From DAOOPX01 sp964653045 (GTDB lineage Bacteria > Patescibacteriota > Microgenomatia > UBA1400 > PJMF01), in the NCBI GenBank assembly GCA_964653045.1, contig CAZZBW010000007.1, positions 1-49,233 on the forward strand: a stretch of 49,233 bases of DNA, in the 5' to 3' direction. Under the pieces are notes generated by a model. The model did not search any database. It was not told the origin of the DNA and saw nothing but the letters and a program-made list of their open reading frames with translations. Every line of letters begins with the position of its first letter. Within the stretch, counting starts at the first letter, position 1. Shown in pieces: positions 30,487 to 39,072 of this stretch. The translations under genes and the position numbers were made by a program.

Positions 30487-32128
30487 TTTTGATAAAATAT
30501 TTTTGTTTGGGATTTTTCTTGTTGTGCTACTAGGTATTTTTTTCCGCACTATTGGTATGGGATCTATTCCCAGTGGCATGACCTGGGATGAAGCGGCGAT
30601 TGGCTATAATGGGTTTGCCATCTGGCAAACCCATCGTGATGAGTGGTTAGATCTGATGCCAATTTCTTTTCGGTCATTTGGTGATTACAAAGCCCCCCTG
30701 GCGATATATGTCAATGGTTTGTTTACTACGCTGTTTGGATTGAAACTGACGGTTGTTCGGCTACCGTTTGTGCTGGCTAGTTGGAAAACCATCGTTGGAA
30801 TAGTACTGATGGTCTGGTTGCTGATCAAAGCTGAAATTATAAATTTTGCCCGTTTGTCGACACGAGTCGTTTTGTTAATCACAGCTGTGTTGATCAGTTT
30901 TTCCCCCTGGCACATTCTTTTTAGCCGAGTTGGTTTTGAGAGTGGTTTAGTGTTATGCCAGCTAGTTTGGGCAGCAAACTTTTGGCTAATTTACCTGATT
31001 TTACCTCCAACTAGATTTAAGTTGGCTCGAGCCGCCTTGTTTGGTTCTGTGGTGCTGGTCGCTAGTAGTTTTTATACTTATCACTCAGCCAAAGTTGTTG
31101 CTCCGATTCTACTGACTGGTGCTTTGATTTGGACAGCAAGACACCGTCCTCACCAACGCAAATTTCTTGGATTTGTCACTATTTTCTTGGTTTTGCTGCT
31201 ACTGCCGTTTGTGTATGACTCGTTGTTTGGTCCAGGACTAACTCGAGCAGGGGTGACTGTTTTTTCTGATTATGCACCGCTGACAGCGGTGTTGATTACT
31301 TTAAAAAATCTTGTTACTCATTTGCTTCCTGGATTTATAATCTGGGGCAATACTGACTCTCTTAGGCACTCTACTGGTCTCTTGGGTGTGCTTTACCCAA
31401 CAGAGTACATATTTTTTATCGTTGGGTTATTCACTGGAACTTTGAATTTACTCAGAAACAAAATCAAGCTATTTCGCAAACGGATTCAGTCCCAGCTAAC
31501 TCAGCGTAAAGGCTTTGTGTTTAGTTTGTTCTGGCTGCTGGCAGGATTGCTGCCAGCAGCCATTGGTCACGAAGTGCCCCATCCCAATCGCGCCCTGCTC
31601 AGTCTGCCTGGTATGTTAATCATGATTCTGTTTGGGTTAGATATTGGTTTTGTTTGGTTGAAAAAATTCTCGAAGCGATTTTCTAGATCTGTTATGGCTT
31701 TACTATCAGTTGCTCAACTGATGCTGATTGCTGCTTTCTTCGTTCAGTACTTTGGAGCGTACCAAGCTCGATCAAGTGACGAGTATCTCACCGGATACTT
31801 GGACGCTTTCAATGCGATTTGGCAGTATCACGATGGCACCAATGGCAAGCCCGAGGTGGATCAAATTGTGATGACTAATCAATACGGTCAGCCGTATATT
31901 TACGCTTTATTTTCTAAGCAAATTTCACCAATTGCTTATCACAATGGGGCGTTAGTCAGATTTCTGTTTGAAGATGCGCCAGATATCAACGATTTAAGTA
32001 GGAAGAATGCGCTGATTGTGACTGGGCCAGAAGCGGTAGGTCTTGATGATAGTCAGGCAGAGACAATTATCAGAGACCAATCGGGCAGTATTAGATTTCG
32101 GTTATTTTATACCGGCGTCAGTCAATAA
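30473..32128 (+). CDS. GT39/PMT-like membrane glycosyltransferase, paralogue 1 of 4
   Basis: GT-C membrane enzyme of 551 residues with about eleven helices. The start is TTG at 30473, overlapping the previous gene by 14 nt. MTWDEAAIGYNGFAIWQT at about 35-52 is the first extracytoplasmic loop with the catalytic Asp-Glu, and RSFGDYKAPLAIYV follows; WLLAGLLPAAIGHEVPHPNRAL near 354-375 is the second signature. The C-terminal 100 residues are extracytoplasmic. Such PMT_2/ArnT-like enzymes transfer sugars from polyprenyl-phosphate carriers to glycans, lipids or proteins outside the cell; the substrate here is unknown. First of four adjacent paralogues. Confidence 0.85.
   Translation: MSKINFDKIFLFGIFLVVLLGIFFRTIGMGSIPSGMTWDEAAIGYNGFAIWQTHRDEWLDLMPISFRSFGDYKAPLAIYVNGLFTTLFGLKLTVVRLPFVLASWKTIVGIVLMVWLLIKAEIINFARLSTRVVLLITAVLISFSPWHILFSRVGFESGLVLCQLVWAANFWLIYLILPPTRFKLARAALFGSVVLVASSFYTYHSAKVVAPILLTGALIWTARHRPHQRKFLGFVTIFLVLLLLPFVYDSLFGPGLTRAGVTVFSDYAPLTAVLITLKNLVTHLLPGFIIWGNTDSLRHSTGLLGVLYPTEYIFFIVGLFTGTLNLLRNKIKLFRKRIQSQLTQRKGFVFSLFWLLAGLLPAAIGHEVPHPNRALLSLPGMLIMILFGLDIGFVWLKKFSKRFSRSVMALLSVAQLMLIAAFFVQYFGAYQARSSDEYLTGYLDAFNAIWQYHDGTNGKPEVDQIVMTNQYGQPYIYALFSKQISPIAYHNGALVRFLFEDAPDINDLSRKNALIVTGPEAVGLDDSQAETIIRDQSGSIRFRLFYTGVSQ
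30609..30634. repeat. Intragenic perfect inverted repeat, 12-bp arms
   Basis: Arms ATGGGTTTGCCA and TGGCAAACCCAT separated by TC, encoding GFAIWQTH directly after the DEAAIGYN motif of GT39 paralogue 1. Confidence 0.83.
31275..31291. repeat. Intragenic inverted repeat, 8-bp arms and 1-nt loop
   Basis: CACCGCTG and CAGCGGTG separated by one A, inside GT39 paralogue 1. Near-palindrome; weaker member of the set. Confidence 0.5.
31532..31562. repeat. Intragenic perfect inverted repeat, 13-bp arms
   Basis: Arms TGGCTGCTGGCAG and CTGCCAGCAGCCA with a 5-nt loop, encoding WLLAGLLPAA. Paralogue 3 has another hairpin in the codons for the same motif (34982-35012). Confidence 0.88.
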
Positions 32129-32177
32129 ACGTTGCTCGATTTAGCAGCTGTTTATCTACCACCAGCCTGAGTTTTAT

Positions 32178-32186
32178 TGGTATGAT
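32178..32186 (+). promoter_or_regulatory. Extended -10 box of GT39 paralogue 2
   Basis: TGG-TATGAT, identical to 6235-6243, with 6 nt to the GTG start at 32193. It sits in the 64-bp gap after paralogue 1 and predicts a leaderless GTG-initiated mRNA. Confidence 0.6.
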
Positions 32187-32192
32187 AAATGG

Positions 32193-33914
32193 GTGAAAAT
32201 TTTGACACTGATTATTTTCTGCTTCAGTCTTTTTGTGCGGATTTATCAGCTCGATTCCATACCTGCAGGATTGTATTGGGAAGAGGCCGCTCTTGGTTAT
32301 GATGCACTCTCAATTGCTGAAACTGGTTCAGACCATCATGGCAATCCTTGGCCAATCGTGGCATTTGAGAGTTTTGGTGATTGGAAGCCAAGCTTATATT
32401 TTTATGTATTAGTGCCATTTGTAAAAATACTTGGTTTAAATGCTTGGGCAGTCAGGTTGCCCACGGCCATCAGCGGGCTGCTGATTGCCGCGGGCACTGG
32501 TTTCTTAATCTACCTGCTTTTTCACCAGCGTCTTAACCCAGCTGTTGCAAAGAAGCTAGCTTTATTTGGTTATTTCTTAGCAAGTGTTAATCCTTGGCTA
32601 ATTCAGTTCTCCCGAGCGGGGTGGGAGATCACGCTAGCCACAGCGCTAATTGTTTGGGCGGTGGTATTTTGGTTACTTGGTCTCGACCGAGCGAAGCGAA
32701 AGGGTGCTCAAACCCAGAAAAACGTTGGTTGGTTTGTTTTGTCTGCCGTTTTACTGGCTTTGTCTATGTATACGCAACACTCGGCTAGGTTGGCTGCTCC
32801 ACTAATTGGACTGTTGCTGGTATTTTGGAGTAGTTTCCAGTTTGGATTTAAGAATATTATCCATGAGCTGCCACACGTAAAACTTTTTAAAGGCTGGCTA
32901 CTCAGCGTATCAATTGCTGTCTTGTTTGCACTTCTGTTGGTTTTACCTCTATTGATCCGGTTTGGTTCGACTGAGATTACGCAACGTTTTGCCGAAACAA
33001 GTATTTTTTCTGACATAGAAGTAATTGAGCGAAGCAACGAGTACCGGCAGATAAGTGATAACTCACTTATCTCCAGGATAATTTATCATCGCTATGTATT
33101 GTTTGGGAACAAAATCCTACAAAACATGTTTTCGCACCTGTCGTTTAATTTTTTGTTTCTAAGCGGTGACAACAATCCGCGTCACTCGACAGGATTTTTT
33201 GGCTTGTTTTATCATCTTGATTTGGTCCTGCTGAGTTTTGGCCTAGTTTATTTGCTCAAGCACCATCGCTCTGTTTTACAGCTCTTGGGCAGTTGGATCT
33301 TGATCAGCTTGTTGCCAGCTAGTATTGCCACTGGCGCTCCGCATGCACTGCGGATTCTGATTGGAAATCCTGCCTGGATAACTTTTGCGACACTCGGTGT
33401 CTATTACATTTTTCTTATCCTAAATCAGTTGAAAATCAACCAGATCGTGATTAAATTGTTACTGTTTGGTTTTTTTGGACTGTATTGTTTAGAAATAATT
33501 TGGTTTTGGCGTTTTTATACTGCGATTTACCCCAAACTGACCGCTCAACACTGGCAGTATGGTTATGAGGAAATGGTGGTGGCTGTAGAAAAATTGAGAT
33601 CAGAGAATCCGCAACTGCCAATCTATATAACTAGAGAACAAGGGCGGCCAGCAATGTATTATTGGTTTTATACCCAGACTGATCCGCGCTTGGTGCAGCT
33701 GGCCGCCCCAACTGCTGTTAAAGATCAAGGCGAGTTTCTCCAGTGGCAAAATATTTCCTTCATCGATCGCGTTGATCAACTGGAAAGTAATGAGCACTTT
33801 ATCTTAGCGGGCAGTCCCAGATTTGCTCAGCAACTATCTAGAACCGCTCTGGGTGAGTTAGTTGGAGTGGAAGATCCGCAGGGAGAGACAATCTGGCAAG
33901 TAGGAGTTTATTAA
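32193..33914 (+). CDS. GT39/PMT-like membrane glycosyltransferase, paralogue 2 of 4
   Basis: GT-C enzyme of 573 residues starting with GTG. LDSIPAGLYWEEAALGYDAL at about 20-39 is the catalytic first loop; here Glu-Glu replaces the Asp-Glu of paralogue 1. FESFGDWKPSLYFYV follows, and SLLPASIATGAPHALRIL is the later signature. About eleven membrane helices precede a soluble C-terminal tail with REQGRPAMYYWFY, a stretch also recognisable in paralogue 1 (NQYGQPYIYALF). The start codon is chosen by the promoter box; a shifted ATG 4 nt upstream is out of frame. The stop codon shares one base with the next start (TAATG at 33912-33916). Confidence 0.85.
   Translation: MKILTLIIFCFSLFVRIYQLDSIPAGLYWEEAALGYDALSIAETGSDHHGNPWPIVAFESFGDWKPSLYFYVLVPFVKILGLNAWAVRLPTAISGLLIAAGTGFLIYLLFHQRLNPAVAKKLALFGYFLASVNPWLIQFSRAGWEITLATALIVWAVVFWLLGLDRAKRKGAQTQKNVGWFVLSAVLLALSMYTQHSARLAAPLIGLLLVFWSSFQFGFKNIIHELPHVKLFKGWLLSVSIAVLFALLLVLPLLIRFGSTEITQRFAETSIFSDIEVIERSNEYRQISDNSLISRIIYHRYVLFGNKILQNMFSHLSFNFLFLSGDNNPRHSTGFFGLFYHLDLVLLSFGLVYLLKHHRSVLQLLGSWILISLLPASIATGAPHALRILIGNPAWITFATLGVYYIFLILNQLKINQIVIKLLLFGFFGLYCLEIIWFWRFYTAIYPKLTAQHWQYGYEEMVVAVEKLRSENPQLPIYITREQGRPAMYYWFYTQTDPRLVQLAAPTAVKDQGEFLQWQNISFIDRVDQLESNEHFILAGSPRFAQQLSRTALGELVGVEDPQGETIWQVGVY
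33049..33072. repeat. Intragenic perfect inverted repeat, 10-bp arms
   Basis: Arms AGATAAGTGA and TCACTTATCT with a TAAC loop in GT39 paralogue 2, encoding RQISDNSLISR in an extracytoplasmic loop. Confidence 0.78.
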
Positions 33915-35599
33915 TGATGAGTCAACGTGGATTTTTCATATTCTTTTTCCTAGTTATCATATTTGCTGGATTTGTCCGGTTTTACCGTCTCGGACAAATC
34001 CCAGCTGGCACTTATTGGGATGAAACAGCGATGCTGATGGACGCTCGGTCACTGATTGCCACTGGAAAAGATGTACACGGTAATCATTGGCTGCAGGCAA
34101 TTTACCCTTCTTATGGCGATTTTAAGCTACCAGTTTATTTATGGCTTGTTACTCTGAGTGTTTGGCTAGTTGGTCCGAGTGCACTGGCGGTACGCTTACC
34201 ATCTGCTTTGGCAGGGATGCTAACTGTGATAATCGTAGGATTGATCGCACGAGAGCTACTAAAGCTCAAGAAGTCTGATGTGTCAACCAGCGAAGCGCGA
34301 ATGATTCAGCTACTCGGCACGTTTGTCATGGGAGCATCATTTTGGTCAACTCATTTTTCTCGGGTAGGTTTTGAGGCGCACTTGGGTCAACTGTGGCTGG
34401 GCTTATCCTTTTACTTAATTTTTAAAGTCCGCCGGCATGTTGGTAACTTGCTTTTAGTAGGACTGCTCGGAGTTGTGGCTTTGTTTACTTACTTTTCTAC
34501 GCGGTTTGTCTGGCCAGTGGTGTTGATTACTGGTGTGTGGTTGATATTTTCAAAGAAAACAATAAAGCAGGGAAAAGTAATTCTTTTCACTTCGATTAGC
34601 TTGATAATTTTCGCAGCTGGCTTGCTGGTGATGAGGGTTTCACCATTTTATCCAGCAAGCCAACAATTCCGGCTCAGTGCACCATCAGTTCTAGACCGAT
34701 CTCAGGCTGTATTACAGGCAAATCTTTATCGAAGCCTGTCGTCTTCAAGCATTATTGATCGGCTGTTTTTTCATCGTTACACTATTAGCATAAAGCAACT
34801 CCTTCAAAACTATTCAGAAAACCTGAGTCTTGATTTTTTGTTTGTCAGTGGTGATCCCAACTTACGTCACGGCACAGGGATAGTAGGCTTATTCCCGTTG
34901 GCATTCTTGCCGTTATTATTCATTGGCCTGGTGTCGCTGCTTTTCACACGTCAATACAAAGTTGGTTTAGTGCTGGTGATTTGCTGGCTGGCAGCGCTGC
35001 TGCCAGCCAGCATTCCGCAGGAAGTACCTCACGCCTTGCGTTCTCTCAATGCCTTGATTCCGCTATCCCTGATTATCACCTATGGTTTGTTTCAGCTGAT
35101 CATGCTCAAGTATCGGTTTAAAAATATTGTTTTAACTGTTTTAGTATTAACTTGGTTGTTTCAGTTTGTTCAATTTTGGCATTTCACCACGCATATCTAT
35201 CCTCAAACATCGTCTAGTGCATGGCAATCTGGTTACACTGAGTTAGCAGAAGTAATTAATGTTCGTCGTAATCAGTACGATAATGTGTTCATTGAGCTGG
35301 CTGATCACCGCTATTTTGTTTGGGTATTAGCCAATCCACAATTCTCATTAGCGGAATTACCACTTAATTCTTCAGTAAAAAATTATCATTATTCCCTGAT
35401 TGGAAACATTCACTTTAATACTTTTAGTGGTGTTCTAACTGATTATCAAAACACATCGAATTTATTTGTAATTGATGGGGATTCTCTGAGTGAGTTTCGA
35501 TCTTTACTCGGAGAAGCAATTGAGAAAGTTGAGATGATCAAAGATGATGTAGGTAGCGTTCAATTTGTATTAATCACTCAAAATAATGCTAAAAAATAA
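33914..35599 (+). CDS. GT39/PMT-like membrane glycosyltransferase, paralogue 3 of 4
   Basis: GT-C enzyme of 561 residues. YRLGQIPAGTYWDETAMLMD at about 24-43 carries the Asp-Glu catalytic loop, YPSYGDFKLPVYLWL follows, and CWLAALLPASIPQEVPHALRSL near 357-378 is the second signature. The start ATG overlaps the previous stop, with a second ATG next to it. The 3' end overlaps paralogue 4 by 14 nt. The central loop LYRSLSSSSIIDRLFFHRY is close to that of paralogue 2 (YRQISDNSLISRIIYHRY), showing that these two are the nearest pair. Expected role as for paralogue 1. Confidence 0.85.
   Translation: MMSQRGFFIFFFLVIIFAGFVRFYRLGQIPAGTYWDETAMLMDARSLIATGKDVHGNHWLQAIYPSYGDFKLPVYLWLVTLSVWLVGPSALAVRLPSALAGMLTVIIVGLIARELLKLKKSDVSTSEARMIQLLGTFVMGASFWSTHFSRVGFEAHLGQLWLGLSFYLIFKVRRHVGNLLLVGLLGVVALFTYFSTRFVWPVVLITGVWLIFSKKTIKQGKVILFTSISLIIFAAGLLVMRVSPFYPASQQFRLSAPSVLDRSQAVLQANLYRSLSSSSIIDRLFFHRYTISIKQLLQNYSENLSLDFLFVSGDPNLRHGTGIVGLFPLAFLPLLFIGLVSLLFTRQYKVGLVLVICWLAALLPASIPQEVPHALRSLNALIPLSLIITYGLFQLIMLKYRFKNIVLTVLVLTWLFQFVQFWHFTTHIYPQTSSSAWQSGYTELAEVINVRRNQYDNVFIELADHRYFVWVLANPQFSLAELPLNSSVKNYHYSLIGNIHFNTFSGVLTDYQNTSNLFVIDGDSLSEFRSLLGEAIEKVEMIKDDVGSVQFVLITQNNAKK
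33968..34001. repeat. Intragenic perfect inverted repeat, 11-bp arms
   Basis: Arms GGATTTGTCCG and CGGACAAATCC with a 12-nt loop in GT39 paralogue 3, encoding FAGFVRFYRLGQIPAG just before the catalytic loop. Confidence 0.8.
34982..35012. repeat. Intragenic perfect inverted repeat, 14-bp arms
   Basis: Arms TGCTGGCTGGCAGC and GCTGCCAGCCAGCA with a 3-nt loop, encoding CWLAALLPASI, the same motif that carries a hairpin in paralogue 1. Confidence 0.9.
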
Positions 35600-37181
35600 A
35601 CCAGTTGATCTAGTTCTATTTCTAATCTTATTGTTCATGACTATTTTTGCTAGATTTAATCGCTTTGGTGAATTACCAACCTTGCTCAATCGTGATGAGG
35701 CGGCCCTCGGATATACTGCTTGGTCTCTACTTGAAACTGGTAAGGATGAGTGGGGCGAGCGTTGGCCGCTCGCCCCAGCCTCGTTTGGTGATTACAAATT
35801 AATTGGTTATCCCACGTTGCTGGTTGGTTTATTTAGCATTTTGCCCAAAACAGATTGGGTAGTGCGGTTGCCTAGCTTATTAGCCGGGGTAGGGCTGGTA
35901 GCCATTTCTTGGCAAATCGGTCGCCGGCTTTTCAATCATAAATTTGGTTTAATTCTCGCTTTATTAGTAGCTAGCAGCCCGGTTTTCATCTGGTTCTCTC
36001 GATCTGCCTGGGAAGCAAACGTTGCTTTGTTTTACCTAATTACTGCTGGTTACTTGATCTACTCAGCATTCAATCAGCGACATTACACCTGGCGGTTGTT
36101 AGCTGGGTTCGTTTTACTAGTTTTCTCATTGTTTACTTATAACACCCCGCTGATTTTAATTCCTTGTTTGGCTTTAATTCTGCCTTTGCTAGTCCAAGGC
36201 AAGCAGCTTAAGCTCTCGGCCTTTGTTACCACAGCCATATTATCGCTGGTCGGTATTTCGTTCTTGTTGCTTAGCTCAGTTTGGTCGCAGAAATCAGGTA
36301 TTACAATTATTACTGATTCAACTGTTAGAGCCGAGTGGTTGGAGTTTCGCTCAGAGTTGAGTGAGCCCTGGCAGAGCATTGTGGGCAATAGGTACAGTTA
36401 CTTGCTTGGACGAGTGGCAACTAACTTTGTGCAAAGTTTTTCGCCAGAATTTGTGGTGTTTCGTGGTGGTGCACATCCATGGCACTCTCTTCCTGGATTT
36501 GGACACATATTTAATGTCGTGTATCTGCTCGCAATTTTAGAATTATTAGTGTTATTAATTAATTTGTTACGTAGTACTTACCAATTAATTCAAGCTAAAA
36601 TTAAGTTGAATACGTTGGCTGAACAGTTTCACCAAGAGTATGTTTGGTTGTATTTGTTGTTTGTGTCACTTGTCCCAGCTGTGGTGACGGTCGATGCGCC
36701 ACATGCAACGCGGAGTCTACTGTTTTTTTGGGTGCTGTGTGTACTAGCGGTGCGGTTTTTGTGGCGGCACAAAAACCGCACATCTTTAATCCGCCTGGTG
36801 TTATTATTGTTAGTCTTAAATCTGGGTTACTATACTTTTCACTATTTTTTGGCATATCCCAAGCTGTCACAATGGATATATCAATCAGACTTTAAACAAG
36901 TACTTGCTCAGGTTGAGTCAGAGTTTCCCACTCAACCAGTGGCGGTTGTCGACCCGGGGGGATATCAATACATCTTATTAGCTTGGTATTTACCTGTCCA
37001 TCCAGTTGATTTCTTGAGCAATAATATTCGTCAGTTGCCGGATCACATTGGTTTGCGCTATGGCGAGCGCGTGGGTCGTTTTCATTTTATTGCTTCCCCA
37101 GCCGATCGCGCTCCAACTGAAAGAGTCTTGGTTAGCTGGGATAAGTCAGCAGAATCATGGCGAGTGCAGCAGTTTCCATAA
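35586..37181 (+). CDS. GT39/PMT-like membrane glycosyltransferase, paralogue 4 of 4
   Basis: GT-C enzyme of 531 residues, shortest of the four. LPTLLNRDEAALGYTAWSLL at about 29-48 carries the catalytic Asp-Glu; ASFGDYKLIGYPTLL follows; LFVSLVPAVVTVDAPHATRSL is the later signature. The soluble C-terminal tail is reduced to about 100 residues with DPGGYQYILLAWY. The ATG at 35586 lies inside paralogue 3 (14-nt overlap). Four adjacent, diverged copies suggest stepwise addition of different sugars or use of different acceptors. A TACAAT box for the next gene begins 10 nt after the stop. Confidence 0.85.
   Translation: MLKNKPVDLVLFLILLFMTIFARFNRFGELPTLLNRDEAALGYTAWSLLETGKDEWGERWPLAPASFGDYKLIGYPTLLVGLFSILPKTDWVVRLPSLLAGVGLVAISWQIGRRLFNHKFGLILALLVASSPVFIWFSRSAWEANVALFYLITAGYLIYSAFNQRHYTWRLLAGFVLLVFSLFTYNTPLILIPCLALILPLLVQGKQLKLSAFVTTAILSLVGISFLLLSSVWSQKSGITIITDSTVRAEWLEFRSELSEPWQSIVGNRYSYLLGRVATNFVQSFSPEFVVFRGGAHPWHSLPGFGHIFNVVYLLAILELLVLLINLLRSTYQLIQAKIKLNTLAEQFHQEYVWLYLLFVSLVPAVVTVDAPHATRSLLFFWVLCVLAVRFLWRHKNRTSLIRLVLLLLVLNLGYYTFHYFLAYPKLSQWIYQSDFKQVLAQVESEFPTQPVAVVDPGGYQYILLAWYLPVHPVDFLSNNIRQLPDHIGLRYGERVGRFHFIASPADRAPTERVLVSWDKSAESWRVQQFP
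35751..35777. repeat. Intragenic perfect inverted repeat, 11-bp arms
   Basis: Arms TGGGGCGAGCG and CGCTCGCCCCA with a 5-nt loop in GT39 paralogue 4, encoding WGERWPLAP in the first extracytoplasmic loop. Confidence 0.83.
36750..36781. repeat. Intragenic perfect inverted repeat, 14-bp arms
   Basis: Arms GTGCGGTTTTTGTG and CACAAAAACCGCAC with a GCGG loop, encoding VRFLWRHKNRT at the end of a membrane helix in GT39 paralogue 4. It is not followed by a T-tract on either strand. Confidence 0.9.
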
Positions 37182-37190
37182 GTATTAGGC

Positions 37191-37196
37191 TACAAT
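37191..37196 (+). promoter_or_regulatory. -10 box before the GT2 gene at 37209
   Basis: TACAAT, 12 nt before the ATG at 37209; the predicted leader is about 6 nt. An in-frame TTG at 37206 is the alternative start. Confidence 0.4.
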
Positions 37197-37208
37197 AGTG
37201 ATCAGTTG

Positions 37209-38015
37209 ATGAAAAACAAACAAACAATAAACGAACTACATCTTTCAGTCGTTTTGGCCATTTTTAACGAAGAGCAAAACCTTGAGCGGTGTTTAAACAG
37301 CGTCCGTTCAATCGCTGATGAGATTGTAATTGTGGATGGGGGATCAACTGACAACTCGATAAGCATTGCTCAGAAATTTGACGCGGTGATCATTAGAACG
37401 ACGAATAAACTGAATTTTCACATCAACAAACAGATGGCGATCGATCGGGCACAAGGAAAGCTGATTTTGCAGCTGGATGCCGATGAGGTTCTTGATGCCG
37501 AACTTACTCAATTTATCGTAAATCTGAAACTAACTTTAAACGAAAGCTCAGTTGCAGATAAAAACCAACCAGTGGCTTGGTATTTGAAACGTAAAAATCT
37601 GTTTCTGGGCAGATTTTTGCGCAAAGGTGGTCAGTATCCCGATCCAGTCATTCGCTTATTCCTGAAAGGTCGGGCACATTTACCGCAAAAAAATGTTCAT
37701 GAACAAATGCAAGTCGATGGCAAAGTCAGTGAGGCTCAAGGTCACCTGCTTCATTACTCTAATCCAGATTTGGCTAGTTATTTGCGCAAGTTCCAGACTT
37801 ACACTGAGTTTGCTGCTCACGACCTGATTGATAAAAATTATCAATTGAGCCTGGGGAGCTTCTTTCAGTACTTTTTGATCAAGCCTTTTATCACTTTTAC
37901 CTTAATCTTTATTCGTCACAAAGGTTTTTACGACGGTTGGCAAGGTTTCCTGTTTGCCCTGCTTAGTGCTGCCCATCACCCGGTCACGTTGGTAAAATTT
38001 ATGCGATTTAAATAA
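37209..38015 (+). CDS. GT2 glycosyltransferase (WaaE/KdtX-like)
   Basis: GT-A enzyme of 268 residues from the ATG at 37209. LHLSVVLAIFNEEQNLERCL opens the fold, DEIVIVDGGSTDNS is the nucleotide loop, LQLDADEVLDAEL the DxD metal site and GGQYPDPVIRLFLKG the WaaE/KdtX-group block. The last third carries a hydrophobic amphipathic segment (FFQYFLIKPFITFTLIFI) that probably binds the membrane. A GT4 gene follows after 4 nt. Donor and acceptor are unknown. Confidence 0.87.
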   Translation: MKNKQTINELHLSVVLAIFNEEQNLERCLNSVRSIADEIVIVDGGSTDNSISIAQKFDAVIIRTTNKLNFHINKQMAIDRAQGKLILQLDADEVLDAELTQFIVNLKLTLNESSVADKNQPVAWYLKRKNLFLGRFLRKGGQYPDPVIRLFLKGRAHLPQKNVHEQMQVDGKVSEAQGHLLHYSNPDLASYLRKFQTYTEFAAHDLIDKNYQLSLGSFFQYFLIKPFITFTLIFIRHKGFYDGWQGFLFALLSAAHHPVTLVKFMRFK

Positions 38016-38019
38016 TTAT

Positions 38020-39060
38020 ATGATTAAAGTTTTGTTTCCCACTTCTGCCAACTCCTCACTGAATGCTGTTCGGGGAGTAGGGAGATATACTCAACAGCTA
38101 GCTGTCGCACTTCAAGCTACAGAGGAAGTTGAAGTGCTTGAAGCAGGGTCAAAACAACGACCTGACATTATTCATTACCCGTTTTTTGATCTATTTTTCC
38201 CCACTTTAGCGATCCACTTTTTGGCCAAAACTGTGGTTACAATTCACGACGTGATCCCCCTAGTTTTTCCTGATCATTACCCTGCGGGTAAAAAAGGGAA
38301 GTTAAATTTTATCCGACAAAAGCTAACCTTGAAGTTTGCTTCAGCAGTTATTACTGACTCAAAACACTCCAAAATTGACATCGAAACGTACTTGGGTTTG
38401 AAAGAAGCGCAGATTAGTGTCATCCCACTGGCTCCTGCCAGTGAGTTTCTGCCCCAACCGGAAAAGATGATTGAGTCAGTCCGGCGGCAGTTCAACTTAC
38501 CCGCTCATTACATTCTTTATGTGGGTGATATCAATTACAACAAAAACTTACCACAGTTGATCAAGTCTTTGAAGTATCTGCCTTGGAATGTCCAGTTGGT
38601 GTGCGTGGGTAAAAGTTTTTACCCACACGACATTCCCGAGTGGCAGGTGATTGCCAATCAAATTGCGTTGAGTAATGTGGAAAAACGGGTGAAATTTATT
38701 ACCAATCTCCAAGTAGATCAGTTTGCAGAGCTCTCGGCGATTTATGCTGGGGCGATCTGTTATGTTCAGCCTTCCATTTATGAAGGGTTTGGTTTGCCGG
38801 TGCTTGAAGCCATGGCATGTAAATCACCTGTGGTTTGCGCCCAAATAAGCTCACTCATCGAAGTCACTGGAGGTGAGTATGCCTTTTATGCCAAGCCCAC
38901 CGCTGAAGGGATTGCTGAAGCAGTAGAGCGTGTTTTAGATTTGAGTCAAACTGCCAGAAAAAATTGGCTCCAGGCGGCATATGCCTGGAGCCAAACCTTC
39001 ACTTGGGCTAAGACTGCCGAGCAAACCATTGCGGTTTATCAAAAAATCTTGGGCAAGTAA
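38020..39060 (+). CDS. GT4 glycosyltransferase
   Basis: GT-B retaining enzyme of 346 residues. NAVRGVGRYTQQLAVAL at about 15-31 is the glycine-rich acceptor loop, HDVIPLVFPDHYP mid-domain is typical of MtfB/WbaZ-like mannosyltransferases, ILYVGDINYNKNLPQLI starts the second domain and PSIYEGFGLPVLEAMACKSPVV contains the EX7E pair for the nucleotide sugar. Starts 4 nt after the GT2 stop and ends 12 nt before the next gene, so it sits in a tight operon. Mannose is the likeliest donor by family, not proven. Confidence 0.88.
   Translation: MIKVLFPTSANSSLNAVRGVGRYTQQLAVALQATEEVEVLEAGSKQRPDIIHYPFFDLFFPTLAIHFLAKTVVTIHDVIPLVFPDHYPAGKKGKLNFIRQKLTLKFASAVITDSKHSKIDIETYLGLKEAQISVIPLAPASEFLPQPEKMIESVRRQFNLPAHYILYVGDINYNKNLPQLIKSLKYLPWNVQLVCVGKSFYPHDIPEWQVIANQIALSNVEKRVKFITNLQVDQFAELSAIYAGAICYVQPSIYEGFGLPVLEAMACKSPVVCAQISSLIEVTGGEYAFYAKPTAEGIAEAVERVLDLSQTARKNWLQAAYAWSQTFTWAKTAEQTIAVYQKILGK
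38605..38626. repeat. Intragenic perfect inverted repeat, 10-bp arms
   Basis: Arms GTGGGTAAAA and TTTTACCCAC separated by 2 nt in the GT4 gene, encoding VGKSFYPHD. Confidence 0.78.
38964..38994. repeat. Intragenic perfect inverted repeat, 12-bp arms
   Basis: Arms TTGGCTCCAGGC and GCCTGGAGCCAA with a 7-nt loop in the GT4 gene, encoding NWLQAAYAWSQ near the C-terminus, about 65 nt before the stop codon. No T-tract follows. Confidence 0.84.
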
Positions 39061-39072
39061 TTTTTGAAGAAT

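Noticed and set aside
31532..36781. Strong hairpins inside the GT39 genes as transcription terminators.
   Set aside because: They lie in the middle of open frames and lack T-tracts on either strand.
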